A DNA stretch of 18,286 nt, from positions 1-18,286 of the forward strand of contig CAJXIT010000020.1 of NCBI GenBank assembly GCA_913054055.1, written 5' to 3'. This DNA comes from an uncultured Thalassolituus sp. GTDB taxonomy: Bacteria > Pseudomonadota > Gammaproteobacteria > Pseudomonadales > Oceanobacteraceae. Position 1 is the stretch's first letter; each line of letters begins with the position of its first letter. Of the stretch, positions 1 to 8,682 are shown piece after piece. The notes beneath the pieces are model-generated. The model was not told the DNA's origin, made no database searches, and saw only the letters and a list, made by a program, of their open reading frames with translations. The translations under genes and the position numbers were made by a program.

Positions 1-1
1 A

Positions 2-3000
2 TCTATAAAAATTGCTGATAACAGTTATGGAACAATATTAACGGATCTAGATTACGAGGTATGGGCAGAAGATAACTTTGGAAATATTGTTACAAATATA
101 CCCTTCTCTGTCACAGTCAATCGTGAAGTGCCAAATGTTGGTCCTCAGCCTTATATTCGTATATTTGGTCAAGGTTATGATGACTCCAATATCTCGAAAG
201 AAGCTCAACATGGAGGGGTGACAAGTTTTAGAAAATCTGAGGTCTCTTTTAAATTCAATCGATATTGTGGTAAAGGCCAAGTTTCAATTTCTGATAACCA
301 AGGTGGTGTAGTTCAACAGACAAGTTACACAAAAGCCGCTTGGTATTGTTATGAATTAGGAGCTGCGGCTCTGATAGATGACCCTGATGCAGAGGTATAT
401 ACAGATCCCGATACTGGGTTAACAGGCGTCATCTATCCTGTTGGAGTTCATATATGTAAATCTCCAGTCAGTGTTGTGGGCCTTAGATATGGAAAGAATG
501 AAAAGATATTCCCTATTAGTAAAACGTCCGAGATAGGGTATATAGGCCATGCAAATTTATGTTCTTCGAATAGGTTCTATCCTGATTCAGGGGATTTAAG
601 ATCTTATTACATTATTAATGACCTAGGGGTTCAAACAAGCTTTAAACCAAGCACTGGTAAAACAGGTATAGCTGGTAGCAAAATTACTTATCAGGCTGGC
701 TCTACACCGGGCAATCAAACTGCTAATTTTGAAGCTAATCCAGTGTCAAGTGTCGACTATTCAGGAGCGAGCTACTCAATGAATTTGATTCTTGTTGAAG
801 GGGTTATAGAGCCACTAGAAATGGCAAGTGGAAAATTTGTCGGGGATAATTTTATATTATCCAATAACTTAAAAGTGCTGCATTCGCTTAAGCCTTCATC
901 ATCAATAGAGCTGGTGAGCGGTGTTCTTATTAATATCTACAAAGATGACATTTTAATAGATCAATTTTATGGTCAATCGGGGCCGTCCACTGGTGAAGTA
1001 AATTTACCGATTGGGTATTCATTCAATATTTTTTCTCGTTATGAAGTTGAAGCAGTATTTGCCAATAGCTCTATACGATCTGAAAAAGAGGTAATTCAAT
1101 TTCCTCTAATAAAAGATTACAAAAAAAAGGGAAAGCTTAAAAGTTATGTGGACATAAGCAATAGTAGAAGTTGCACATCAGGCACTTCTGATAGCTACAT
1201 TCAAACAACAGGCAATGCTGTTATAAATGTAGAGGCCACTAAACTGTTCTATCAGCAAGATGAAAATAGTTCTTCATCTAGCACCCAAGTGAATGGCTCA
1301 ACTGTTTCGGTTATCGAAAATTTTAATGTTGAAGCAGGTATTGCAACCACACTTCCAATTGATATCAGCTTGCTAACACCTGGGAAATATAAACTGAAAA
1401 TTACTGCAGCTGGTGCGGATGGTATTTCAGAAACCGTTACATCTATATTAGATTATCAATTAGAGTATGAAGACACCTTGCCTGTTGCACACACCTTGTA
1501 TCAAGGTGTTGATTTAGCCGATGCCTCATTAAACTTATCAAGACAAGATGCGGTATTACCGGGTAATACTTCAGCGTCATCAATGGGGGTTTCTCGCCGC
1601 TATCACTCAAAAAATAGCAATCAAGGTTCACTAGGTGCGGGTTGGTCTGATAGTAATTTAGTCACTCTATATGAACGACCATGTGGCTACGTCATTGCCA
1701 ATGGTATTCGTTTTATTAAATCTTCAGGTGGCTATACACCCGCTAAAGGTCATCATGGTACGTTAGAAGAACGTGGAGATTCGTATCTATTAACCACAGT
1801 GGGTGGCACGCAATATTATTTTGAAGAACACAGCGAGGGTGTACACAGGGTATTAAACGTTAAGTACGCCGATGGCTATAATGTTAAATACGCGTATCAA
1901 AATAATACTGATGAAGTTCGACTTTCTAGAATGGACGATAACTTTGATCGTTTTGTGGAATACGAATATTCAGATTTTGAACGAGCCAGTGGTGCTTTAG
2001 ACATCATGACTCGTGTTACCAGTATTAATGTTAATGATTATAAAACAGTTTCTTATGATTATGACGGTTATGCACGATTAAAAGATGTACACGTAAAAAC
2101 AGCTGGATTTGGTAATAAATTAATCGAAAGTTACACATACTCAGCGGCAATCTTGGTAGACGAAGCACAACACGAAACTTATAAAGAGCAAAATGAATAC
2201 CCAAGCATAGAATACCCATCCTTCTTTGAAGACAGTATTTTAGGAACAAATCAGCAAACTCAGCGCTTGCCACTTCTATTGTCAATTCGTGACGCCATTG
2301 GACAAGAAACCACTTACCAATATGAACCTCAAAAATTAAATAAGCTTGAAGCCATTGATCCAAGCTTTGTCAGTTACGGGTATCCTACATTGGTAAAAGC
2401 CACTAACAAAAATGGCGATACCACTGAATTCAGTTATCAGTTCGCAGGTTCTGAGGATGGCAGTGCCACCATAAAAAGACCAATCGGCACCATCGCTTAC
2501 GAGCTAGACAACTACGGATCAGCCAAAAAAATGACCGATGATGCAGGTTCAGAATTGTTTGTATTCAACGATGACCACCTGTTAGAAAAATACACAGATA
2601 AAAATGGTCACACCACCCACTATGAATACGATGTACACGGTAATAAAACATCTGAAACAGTTGGTACAACAACAAGCGAATACGAATATGGTGCGATTCA
2701 AACATTAGCAGGTGAAGCGAGAAATGCCCTGCTATCAAAAAAAATCGGCAATACCGTCATTGAATATGGCTACAACGGCAATTGTCCGCTGCCTCAATTT
2801 CAAAGCTTTCCAGAAGTTAAGCGAAGTTTTGATGAGCACTGCCAAGTGGCAATAGAAACTGATGGTGAAGGTAATACTAAAACGTATCGTTATGATGATG
2901 AATCCCGTTTAACCAAAATTACTAAAAGCGGGTCGAATGCTGATCGCTATAGTAAAACCATTAACTGGTCTAAGGCCTATACTAAATCCAGTGAAGCTGA

Positions 3001-6000
3001 TTACAACGGATATACAACGCGCTATACCTATAACCATTTAGGTCAGCTCATAAAACAGACCAACCCTAATGGTGACGATCATATATTGGCCCGTAATAGT
3101 TTGGGGCAAGTTACGTCAGAAACTGATTTCATCGGACGTACCAAAACCTATGAATATGATGCCATGGGTAATCAAACTCAAGTCAGTTATCAAGGTCACA
3201 CTCAAACATTTGAATACGATAAAAATGGTAATCAAACCTCGGCCACTGACTGGCTGGGACGTAAGGTGGTATATACCTACAATGATGCGGATCAATTAAC
3301 CCGTGAAAATCACCCTCTAGGTAAGACCATTACGTATGTGCGTGACGGTAATGGCAATGCAGAATCTCAATCCATCAATGTAAACGGCGTCACTCAAACC
3401 ACGCTTCGTGAATTTGATGAACAGAATAGACTGGTTAAAGAAACCGATGCTGAAAATTATAATCAGAGTTGGCAGTACGACAACACTAATAATGTTAAAA
3501 CCCAAACCAATAAAAATGGCGTAGTGACCTCGTATCAATACGATAGCCATGGCCAGCCTATTGAAATGACAACCGGCAATCGAACTTGGACATACACATA
3601 CAATACTATCGGACATAAAGTGACTGAAACCGATCCAATCGGCGGCGTTACAAATTACGGATACGATCATTCTGGTAATGTTATTTCTCAGCAAAAAACC
3701 GGTGAAGGTGTTTGGAGCTTTCAGTTCGATGGAGAAGGCAACAAGTTACTAGAAGTGAATCCCCTGAGCGAAACCACAAGTTATAGCTATAACAAAATCA
3801 ATGGTTTGATTGAAAAAGTAGATGCCCTTGATCAGGTTTGGAAATTTAATTTAGATGAACTTAACAGAGTGCTTAACGAACAGCGCCCTAATGGAGTGAC
3901 GGTTACCTATGCTTATGATCATTTTGATCGCCAAGTGTCTTATACTGATTCCATAGGGCAATTGTGGCAGCGGACATATGATGCTATTGGCAACCAACTC
4001 ACCCAGACAAATGCAAATGGTCAGGTAACCCGCCATACCTATAATGCACTTAATCAGCTTACCAAAACCCAGCTGCCTAATAATGCTGAGTATCACTTCA
4101 GCTACGACGAGTTAGGACAAAAGCTAAGCGAAAAGAATGCAAACAATCACACCACCACCTATGCATATGACAAGGTTGGCAATTTAGAAAAACAAACCAA
4201 CCCACTCAATCATTCGATTGTCAGCACCTATGACGGTGAAGGCAATGCATTGACCATTACAGATGGTCGCGCCAATACAACCCGCTATCAATACAATGAT
4301 TTTAATGAACGCACTCAAACCACCAATGCGCTCAATCATGTGATTACCATGACATACGATGGCTTAGGTCGTGTATTAACCGAAGTAGATGCCAAAGGAT
4401 ATAAAACAGAAAACAGCTACCGTGAATACAGCTCAGGTCAATCCGTTGTTACCAGGCGCAATGGCATCACCTTACAAACGCAAAAATTCAACGTGGGTGG
4501 GCAGCTTATTGCCACAACCGATGCACAAAACAACACCGTTGCTTACAACTACGACGCCCTAGGTCGTAAAGTAGAAGAGGTACACCCTTTATCCAGCGTA
4601 TTGCAGTATCAATACGATGAAGTGGGTAATGTGTCAGCATTCATTGATGGTGAGAATAGAAAAACCACTTACGATTACAACGCCCGTCACCACAAAACGT
4701 CCGAAACATTAGACAGCATCACCGTAACTTATGAATATGACGGCGAAGGCAACCAAACCGCCCTTATAAATGGGAATGGCAACCGTTGGGAATACACGTA
4801 TACCGACGTTAATCAACTAGAAACCATTACCACGCCAGACAATGTGGTAACGGAACATGCTTATGATGCAAACGGCAATCGTACCCACACCACCAATGGC
4901 AAAAATCAGATCACTCAATGGGATTACGATGAACTGAATCGCATCAAAACCCTCACCTACCCAGAAGGGGATGAGTACACCTATCTATACGATGCAGCCG
5001 GTAATCTGAAAAATGAACTGTTGCCCAATAACGAACAAATCGATTTTGAATACGATGACATAAACCGTTTAACACAACGTAGCGACAGCCATGGCACCAT
5101 TGACTACGCCTACGATAAAAACGGCAACCTCACAGGTCAAACGCAAGCTAACCTAAACGGCGACGGATCCGGCACCGAAACCTTTACCTATGATCAGTTT
5201 GATCGCATGACCAGTAAACAAGACATTCATGGCAATGTGAGCACCTATGGGTATGATAAAAACGGCAACCAAACCGGCCTAGGCTATGGCTGGGCCAACG
5301 GTTACGCAGTGGCCTACAGCTACGACGCCAAAAACCGATTAACCGGTGTCACCCATGGTTTTGGCAGCACCGCCTTAGCCTACTACCGTGATGATCGCAT
5401 CAAACAAAAGACCCACGACAACGGCGTCACCACCAAGCACGAATACGATGCTTACGGCAACCTAAGCACCTTGTCGCATGAACAAAGCGGCACCGTGATG
5501 CACAAATTTGATTATCAATACGATGATAATCAAAACCGCACACAAGAATCGGAATTCAACGGCATAGACACCCTAGTGACGGACTTTGAATACGACGATC
5601 AAGACCGTTTAACTCAGGCTATTTATGCAGGTGACAGTAAAGCCCAATCTAACAATAATCAGGGCAACGGCACAGCGGTTTACACCTACGACAACAACAG
5701 CAACCGTGAAACGGAAACCTTCACCACAGCAGCGGGTGACGTAACCAAAAACATCACCTACGGTTACGACAATAACGACCAGCTGACGTCTATTGTGGAT
5801 GCCGTTGAAAACGCCAATACAGTTGTGGACTACGACACCTTGGGTAACTTAACCAAGAAATCCAAAACACAGAACAACACCACAGCCATCACAGATTATA
5901 TCTACGACACCCGCAACCAACTGAAACAAGTGCAAGTGGGCGGCAGCACAGTGGGCCAGTTCCTATACGACGCCAACGGTTTACGTGTACATAAAACAGA

Positions 6001-6232
6001 AACCTTAATCGATGCCAATACACAAATAGCCAACACCACGCAGCAGCGTTATCACTATCAAGGCTTAAATGTTATTGGTTCGTTTGATGAAAACAACAAC
6101 AGCCAATACCGTTACTACCACGACGGTAATCAGATATTAGCCCGCATAAATGAAAGCGCGTTTACCGATCTAAATGTTGAAATCAAGGGGTCAGAGTACT
6201 TGATTTTAAACTTTTTCATGATTGTTTGGTGA
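2..6232 (+). CDS. YD-repeat (RHS/teneurin-like) giant protein, 5' end outside window, 3' end truncated
   Basis: The frame is open from base 2 to the stop at 6230-6232 (2076 residues). A GTG at 128 has no ribosome binding site, and the codons before it read as an Ig-like strand (YEVWAEDNFGN), so the true start lies upstream. Counting from base 2, residues 1 to about 500 are beta-rich and unrecognised. Residues about 505-560 resemble the DUF6531-type region before RHS repeats (SRRYHS, LGAGWSD). From about 680 to 2043 there are some 45-50 YD repeats of the form YxYDxxGN. Known relatives form a hollow beta-cocoon, often enclosing a C-terminal toxin, or are surface adhesins. Here the chain reaches YRYYHDGNQILARI, where relatives usually continue into the final RHS core and a variable tail. 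Instead the last 16 residues (from IKGSEYLI) are encoded by the inserted RAYT element. No toxin or core-closing motif remains, so function may be lost or altered. Confidence 0.9.
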   Translation, partial: SIKIADNSYGTILTDLDYEVWAEDNFGNIVTNIPFSVTVNREVPNVGPQPYIRIFGQGYDDSNISKEAQHGGVTSFRKSEVSFKFNRYCGKGQVSISDNQGGVVQQTSYTKAAWYCYELGAAALIDDPDAEVYTDPDTGLTGVIYPVGVHICKSPVSVVGLRYGKNEKIFPISKTSEIGYIGHANLCSSNRFYPDSGDLRSYYIINDLGVQTSFKPSTGKTGIAGSKITYQAGSTPGNQTANFEANPVSSVDYSGASYSMNLILVEGVIEPLEMASGKFVGDNFILSNNLKVLHSLKPSSSIELVSGVLINIYKDDILIDQFYGQSGPSTGEVNLPIGYSFNIFSRYEVEAVFANSSIRSEKEVIQFPLIKDYKKKGKLKSYVDISNSRSCTSGTSDSYIQTTGNAVINVEATKLFYQQDENSSSSSTQVNGSTVSVIENFNVEAGIATTLPIDISLLTPGKYKLKITAAGADGISETVTSILDYQLEYEDTLPVAHTLYQGVDLADASLNLSRQDAVLPGNTSASSMGVSRRYHSKNSNQGSLGAGWSDSNLVTLYERPCGYVIANGIRFIKSSGGYTPAKGHHGTLEERGDSYLLTTVGGTQYYFEEHSEGVHRVLNVKYADGYNVKYAYQNNTDEVRLSRMDDNFDRFVEYEYSDFERASGALDIMTRVTSINVNDYKTVSYDYDGYARLKDVHVKTAGFGNKLIESYTYSAAILVDEAQHETYKEQNEYPSIEYPSFFEDSILGTNQQTQRLPLLLSIRDAIGQETTYQYEPQKLNKLEAIDPSFVSYGYPTLVKATNKNGDTTEFSYQFAGSEDGSATIKRPIGTIAYELDNYGSAKKMTDDAGSELFVFNDDHLLEKYTDKNGHTTHYEYDVHGNKTSETVGTTTSEYEYGAIQTLAGEARNALLSKKIGNTVIEYGYNGNCPLPQFQSFPEVKRSFDEHCQVAIETDGEGNTKTYRYDDESRLTKITKSGSNADRYSKTINWSKAYTKSSEADYNGYTTRYTYNHLGQLIKQTNPNGDDHILARNSLGQVTSETDFIGRTKTYEYDAMGNQTQVSYQGHTQTFEYDKNGNQTSATDWLGRKVVYTYNDADQLTRENHPLGKTITYVRDGNGNAESQSINVNGVTQTTLREFDEQNRLVKETDAENYNQSWQYDNTNNVKTQTNKNGVVTSYQYDSHGQPIEMTTGNRTWTYTYNTIGHKVTETDPIGGVTNYGYDHSGNVISQQKTGEGVWSFQFDGEGNKLLEVNPLSETTSYSYNKINGLIEKVDALDQVWKFNLDELNRVLNEQRPNGVTVTYAYDHFDRQVSYTDSIGQLWQRTYDAIGNQLTQTNANGQVTRHTYNALNQLTKTQLPNNAEYHFSYDELGQKLSEKNANNHTTTYAYDKVGNLEKQTNPLNHSIVSTYDGEGNALTITDGRANTTRYQYNDFNERTQTTNALNHVITMTYDGLGRVLTEVDAKGYKTENSYREYSSGQSVVTRRNGITLQTQKFNVGGQLIATTDAQNNTVAYNYDALGRKVEEVHPLSSVLQYQYDEVGNVSAFIDGENRKTTYDYNARHHKTSETLDSITVTYEYDGEGNQTALINGNGNRWEYTYTDVNQLETITTPDNVVTEHAYDANGNRTHTTNGKNQITQWDYDELNRIKTLTYPEGDEYTYLYDAAGNLKNELLPNNEQIDFEYDDINRLTQRSDSHGTIDYAYDKNGNLTGQTQANLNGDGSGTETFTYDQFDRMTSKQDIHGNVSTYGYDKNGNQTGLGYGWANGYAVAYSYDAKNRLTGVTHGFGSTALAYYRDDRIKQKTHDNGVTTKHEYDAYGNLSTLSHEQSGTVMHKFDYQYDDNQNRTQESEFNGIDTLVTDFEYDDQDRLTQAIYAGDSKAQSNNNQGNGTAVYTYDNNSNRETETFTTAAGDVTKNITYGYDNNDQLTSIVDAVENANTVVDYDTLGNLTKKSKTQNNTTAITDYIYDTRNQLKQVQVGGSTVGQFLYDANGLRVHKTETLIDANTQIANTTQQRYHYQGLNVIGSFDENNNSQYRYYHDGNQILARINESAFTDLNVEIKGSEYLILNFFMIVW
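6182..6204 (+). repeat. Left REP-like terminal repeat of the RAYT element
   Basis: This 23-bp sequence is the perfect reverse complement of 6979-7001. It contains its own stem: aaatcaag (6180-6187) pairs with cttgattt (6199-6206) around an 11-nt loop that contains ggtcagag. It is translated in the RHS frame as I-K-G-S-E-Y-L and so marks where native RHS sequence stops. Confidence 0.85.
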
Positions 6233-6250
6233 GAGCTAAACTGATTTTAT
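6222..6250 (+). promoter_or_regulatory. Weak candidate sigma-70 promoter for the transposase
   Basis: TTGTTT (6222-6227) and TTTTAT (6245-6250) are separated by 17 bp and lie 35 bp before the transposase ATG. The match is poor, and the area is AT-rich, so chance similarity is quite possible. Confidence 0.25.
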
Positions 6251-6284
6251 AGGTGTGGCATATTATTTAGAAAAGGATTTTCTG

Positions 6285-6992
6285 ATGGCTCGCCTCCCTC
6301 GTATCTACCTACAAGGATGTTCATACCATATTGTTCAACGTGGCAATAATCGAGAACCTTGTTTTTATTCAAAGCAAGATTATGCAACCTATCTTACTTT
6401 TTTAAAAGATTCAGCTGAGATGCATGGTGTTGAAATCCATGCATACGTTCTAATGACGAATCATGTACATATGCTAGTTACACCTATTGGTGATGGTGAT
6501 ATAAGTCGAATGATGCAAAGCTTAGGTCGGAAGTACGTTCGATATTTTAATGCCATGTATCAACGAACAGGCACTTTATGGGAAGGGAGGTTCAAGTCGA
6601 GTGTAGTCGACTCGGAAAGATATCTGTTAACGGTTTATCGTTATATTGAACTAAACCCTGTGCGCGCAGGTATGGTTTTACATGCAAGTGAATATCCGTG
6701 GTCGAGTTTTCAATACAATGGAGCTGGTCGAGAGGTTCAATTAATTACACCTCATCAAGAATATTTACGACTTGATAATAATGTTGTAAAACGACAAAAA
6801 GCTTACCGAAAATTATTTAAAGGGCTGATGCCTGAATTTGAACTAAATGAAATCAGAGAGGCTTTACAAAAGGATTGGGTGTTAGGGGATGACCGCTTTA
6901 AGCGAATGATTGAAGAAAAAACAGGTGCAAGACGTAAAGGGCATGGAGGGGATCGGAAGTCTTTAGGCTTTCTAGAGGATCAAGTACTCTGA
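6285..6992 (+). CDS. REP-associated tyrosine transposase (RAYT, Y1_Tnp / IS200-like)
   Basis: This 235-residue single-strand DNA transposase of the HUH/Y1 class is expected to nick and join hairpin-bearing REP-type sites. The N-terminus MARLPRIYLQG...HIVQRGNN is typical of RAYTs. The metal-binding HUH motif is H60-V-H62 in MTNHVHMLV. The family signature GTLWEGRFKSS follows at about 96-106, and YIELNPVRAG carries the likely catalytic Y120, aligned with Y115 of E. coli TnpA-REP (YIYINPV). All key residues are present, so the enzyme looks intact. I chose ATG 6285 over the in-frame GTG 6255 because AAGGA (6273-6277) lies 7 nt before it and the family begins MARxPR. The basic tail (ARRKGHGGDRK) may contact DNA. 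The last codons and stop lie inside the right terminal repeat. Confidence 0.93.
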   Translation: MARLPRIYLQGCSYHIVQRGNNREPCFYSKQDYATYLTFLKDSAEMHGVEIHAYVLMTNHVHMLVTPIGDGDISRMMQSLGRKYVRYFNAMYQRTGTLWEGRFKSSVVDSERYLLTVYRYIELNPVRAGMVLHASEYPWSSFQYNGAGREVQLITPHQEYLRLDNNVVKRQKAYRKLFKGLMPEFELNEIREALQKDWVLGDDRFKRMIEEKTGARRKGHGGDRKSLGFLEDQVL

Positions 6993-7001
6993 CCCCTTGA
7001 T
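6979..7001 (-). repeat. Right REP-like terminal repeat of the RAYT element
   Basis: This is a perfect 23-bp inverted copy of 6182-6204. It includes the final codons (D-Q-V-L) and TGA stop of the transposase, so coding and recognition sequence overlap. Its internal atcaag/cttgat arms allow a 6-bp hairpin. Confidence 0.85.
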
Positions 7002-7030
7002 GCCTTGATGGACCCCTTGATGCCGTGATG
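6991..7030 (+). repeat. Two tandem 20-bp repeats at the right edge of the RAYT element
   Basis: Bases 6991-7010 and 7011-7030 are identical except for one t/g difference. The unit begins gaccccttgatg, so it starts inside the right terminal repeat and copies its outer half outward. It is followed by a small inverted repeat, gtgatg (7025-7030) with catcac (7039-7044). Replication slippage or a decayed second end of the element could explain it. Confidence 0.8.
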
Positions 7031-7143
7031 TGAAACGTCATCACACCTTCATAAATAACTCATCTGTTTGTCATCTTGTGTTCTTAAATTGAGCTTGGTT
7101 CTTTGGATGTGGGCCAAAACCTCTCAATTATAGGAATGCAAAC

Positions 7144-8433
7144 ATGAATAAAATTTTGACTAAGTTGGCCCTGTATTTAGTGATAGGGATGGTTGCCCTA
7201 TCAACGGCCCAGCTCTCCAATGCCAGCCAACAATCCTATTCCCCTTGGAATGACTTTTTTAGCAAATTAAAGAAGCGTCATTCTATTCAGCTTGGCCCTC
7301 GCCCATTTTTTTTAGTGGATGATATGGATGACAGTCCATTAAAAGAGCAGTTAGCCAGTTGTGCTAAAGGCCCTTTTACATCTTCAAAGTTTTCCATTGG
7401 TCATCGCGGTGCGCCCATGATGTTTCCAGAGCATACACTGGAAAGCTATGAAGCCGCCGCTAAGATGGGCGCTGGCATTTTAGAGTGCGATGTGACGTTT
7501 ACCCAAGACCGAGAATTGGTGTGTCGTCATTCTCAATGCGACTTGCATACCACCACTAATATATTGGCAACACCGTTAGCTCAGCAGTGTTCGGTGGCGC
7601 CAGAGTTCGATTCTGAAGGTAACTTGGTCAATGGGGCGGATATAAAATGCTGTACCAGTGATATAACCGTGGCTGAGTTTAAAACTCTTCAAGGCAAGAT
7701 GGATGCCGCTGATCAAACGGCCACATCCATAGAAGGCTATATGAACGCCACAGCGAATTGGCGCACCGATTTGTATTCAGGCAAAGGCACGTTATTAACG
7801 CATGCGGAAAGCATTGAGTTATTTAATCGCTTGGGTGTGGACTTCACGCCGGAGTTGAAATCCCCTTCTGTGGACATGCCTTTTGAAGGTGACTACAGCC
7901 AACAAGACTATGCCAGTCAGATGATTGAAGAATACCGAGAAGCGGGCATTCACCCTCGTCGTGTATGGCCTCAATCGTTCAATCAAGAGGATGTATTGTA
8001 CTGGGCAAGTGATTATCCAAGATTTGGTCGTCAGGGTGTTTTGTTGGATGGCACCTACGATACCAGTGTGAGCTTAGAGGCGATGCAAGCAATGCGTCAA
8101 CAGGGCATTCGTGTATTGGCGCCGCCTTTATGGATGCTGCTTGAGGTGAACTCACAAGGAGAGATTGTGCCATCGCAATATGCCACCAACGCTAAGCAGG
8201 CTGGATTGAAGTTGATTACTTGGACCTTAGAGCGCTCAGGTTTACTTAAAGATAATGGCGGTTGGTATTACCAATCTTTAAATGGCTTAACAGGTAATCC
8301 AGATGTGATTGACCATGATGGTGACATGCTAGAAGTGCTGCATGTATTGGCGAAAGACGTGGGTGTGATGGGTGTGTTTTCTGACTGGCCTGCCACGACA
8401 ACGTATTATGCAAACTGCATGAATATTCGTTAG
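7144..8433 (+). CDS. Secreted glycerophosphodiester phosphodiesterase
   Basis: The 429-residue GDPD-family enzyme is predicted to hydrolyse glycerophosphodiesters to glycerol-3-phosphate and an alcohol in the periplasm or outside the cell. Residues 1-27 form a Sec signal peptide with a likely cut after SNA. The TIM-barrel motifs are all visible: H87-R-G-A then PE-H-T (E96), E114-x-D116 and H129 as catalytic and metal-binding residues, TPELKS near 240, and a closing GVFSDWP. A region after the first catalytic block holds several cysteines (C132, C149, C169, C170, plus C425), which could form disulfides after export. It is longer than cytoplasmic UgpQ types and closer in size to GlpQ and eukaryote-like secreted forms. 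AGGA (7132-7135) lies 8 nt before the ATG. It stands alone between the RAYT element and its own terminator. No phosphate-regulon box was recognised. Confidence 0.9.
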   Translation: MNKILTKLALYLVIGMVALSTAQLSNASQQSYSPWNDFFSKLKKRHSIQLGPRPFFLVDDMDDSPLKEQLASCAKGPFTSSKFSIGHRGAPMMFPEHTLESYEAAAKMGAGILECDVTFTQDRELVCRHSQCDLHTTTNILATPLAQQCSVAPEFDSEGNLVNGADIKCCTSDITVAEFKTLQGKMDAADQTATSIEGYMNATANWRTDLYSGKGTLLTHAESIELFNRLGVDFTPELKSPSVDMPFEGDYSQQDYASQMIEEYREAGIHPRRVWPQSFNQEDVLYWASDYPRFGRQGVLLDGTYDTSVSLEAMQAMRQQGIRVLAPPLWMLLEVNSQGEIVPSQYATNAKQAGLKLITWTLERSGLLKDNGGWYYQSLNGLTGNPDVIDHDGDMLEVLHVLAKDVGVMGVFSDWPATTTYYANCMNIR

Positions 8434-8451
8434 TCATTCATTTCTTCAAAT

Positions 8452-8488
8452 AAAAACGTGATGCATGCTGTTGTATCACGTTCTTTTT
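8452..8488 (+). terminator. Rho-independent terminator after the GDPD gene
   Basis: An 11-bp stem (8455-8465 with 8472-8482, one G-U pair) closes a 6-nt loop and is followed by cttttt. It begins about 20 bp after the GDPD stop. Confidence 0.85.
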
Positions 8489-8630
8489 GGAGAGGGTAAG
8501 TATTTACCTTCTGGAATATGTGACTTTTACCCCTCCTATCCTTATATCACCTTTGATCGTGCTGGCCGTAAGGCTGTTTCAAAGGTGGTTCCTTGCTATG
8601 AATCGTATGAGCAGGGCTTTAGTAAGCACT

Positions 8631-8660
8631 TTGTCTCTTTATGGCTATACTCAGTATAAC
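8631..8660 (+). promoter_or_regulatory. Candidate sigma-70 promoter for the chemoreceptor gene
   Basis: TTGTCT (8631-8636) and TATAAC (8655-8660) are separated by 18 bp. This would start transcription near 8667, leaving a leader of only about 16 nt before the GTG start. I did not find a clear sigma-28 (flagellar) promoter. The rest of 8489-8630 holds no gene that I can support. Confidence 0.4.
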
Positions 8661-8682
8661 GATGTTGTAGCTGTAGTGAATT

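Larger units (their letters stand above)
6182..7001 (+). mobile_element. RAYT/IS200-like single-gene element bounded by perfect 23-bp inverted repeats
   Basis: The unit consists of one Y1 transposase gene between two identical inverted copies of a 23-bp sequence, 6182-6204 and 6979-7001, which I matched base by base. Each copy can itself fold into a small hairpin, as expected for the REP-like sites bound by this transposase class. The left copy lies inside the RHS reading frame. The right copy covers the last four codons and stop of the transposase. I see no target-site duplication, and Y1 enzymes normally leave none. The exact ends of the mobile unit are inferred from the repeats. Confidence 0.75.

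Noticed and set aside
128..130. GTG as the start of the RHS gene
   Set aside because: The frame is open back to base 2 with protein-like sequence, and no Shine-Dalgarno sequence precedes the GTG.
3069..4096. Alternative-frame reading frames inside the RHS gene on both strands
   Set aside because: They are out-of-frame readings of YD-repeat codons, with no independent start signals or recognisable domains.
2055..6130. YD repeats as a DNA-level tandem repeat or CRISPR-like array
   Set aside because: The periodicity is at protein level with highly diverged codons; there are no identical repeats separated by spacers.
6255..6284. GTG start giving the transposase ten more residues
   Set aside because: ATG 6285 has AAGGA at proper spacing and gives the family's usual MARxPR N-terminus.
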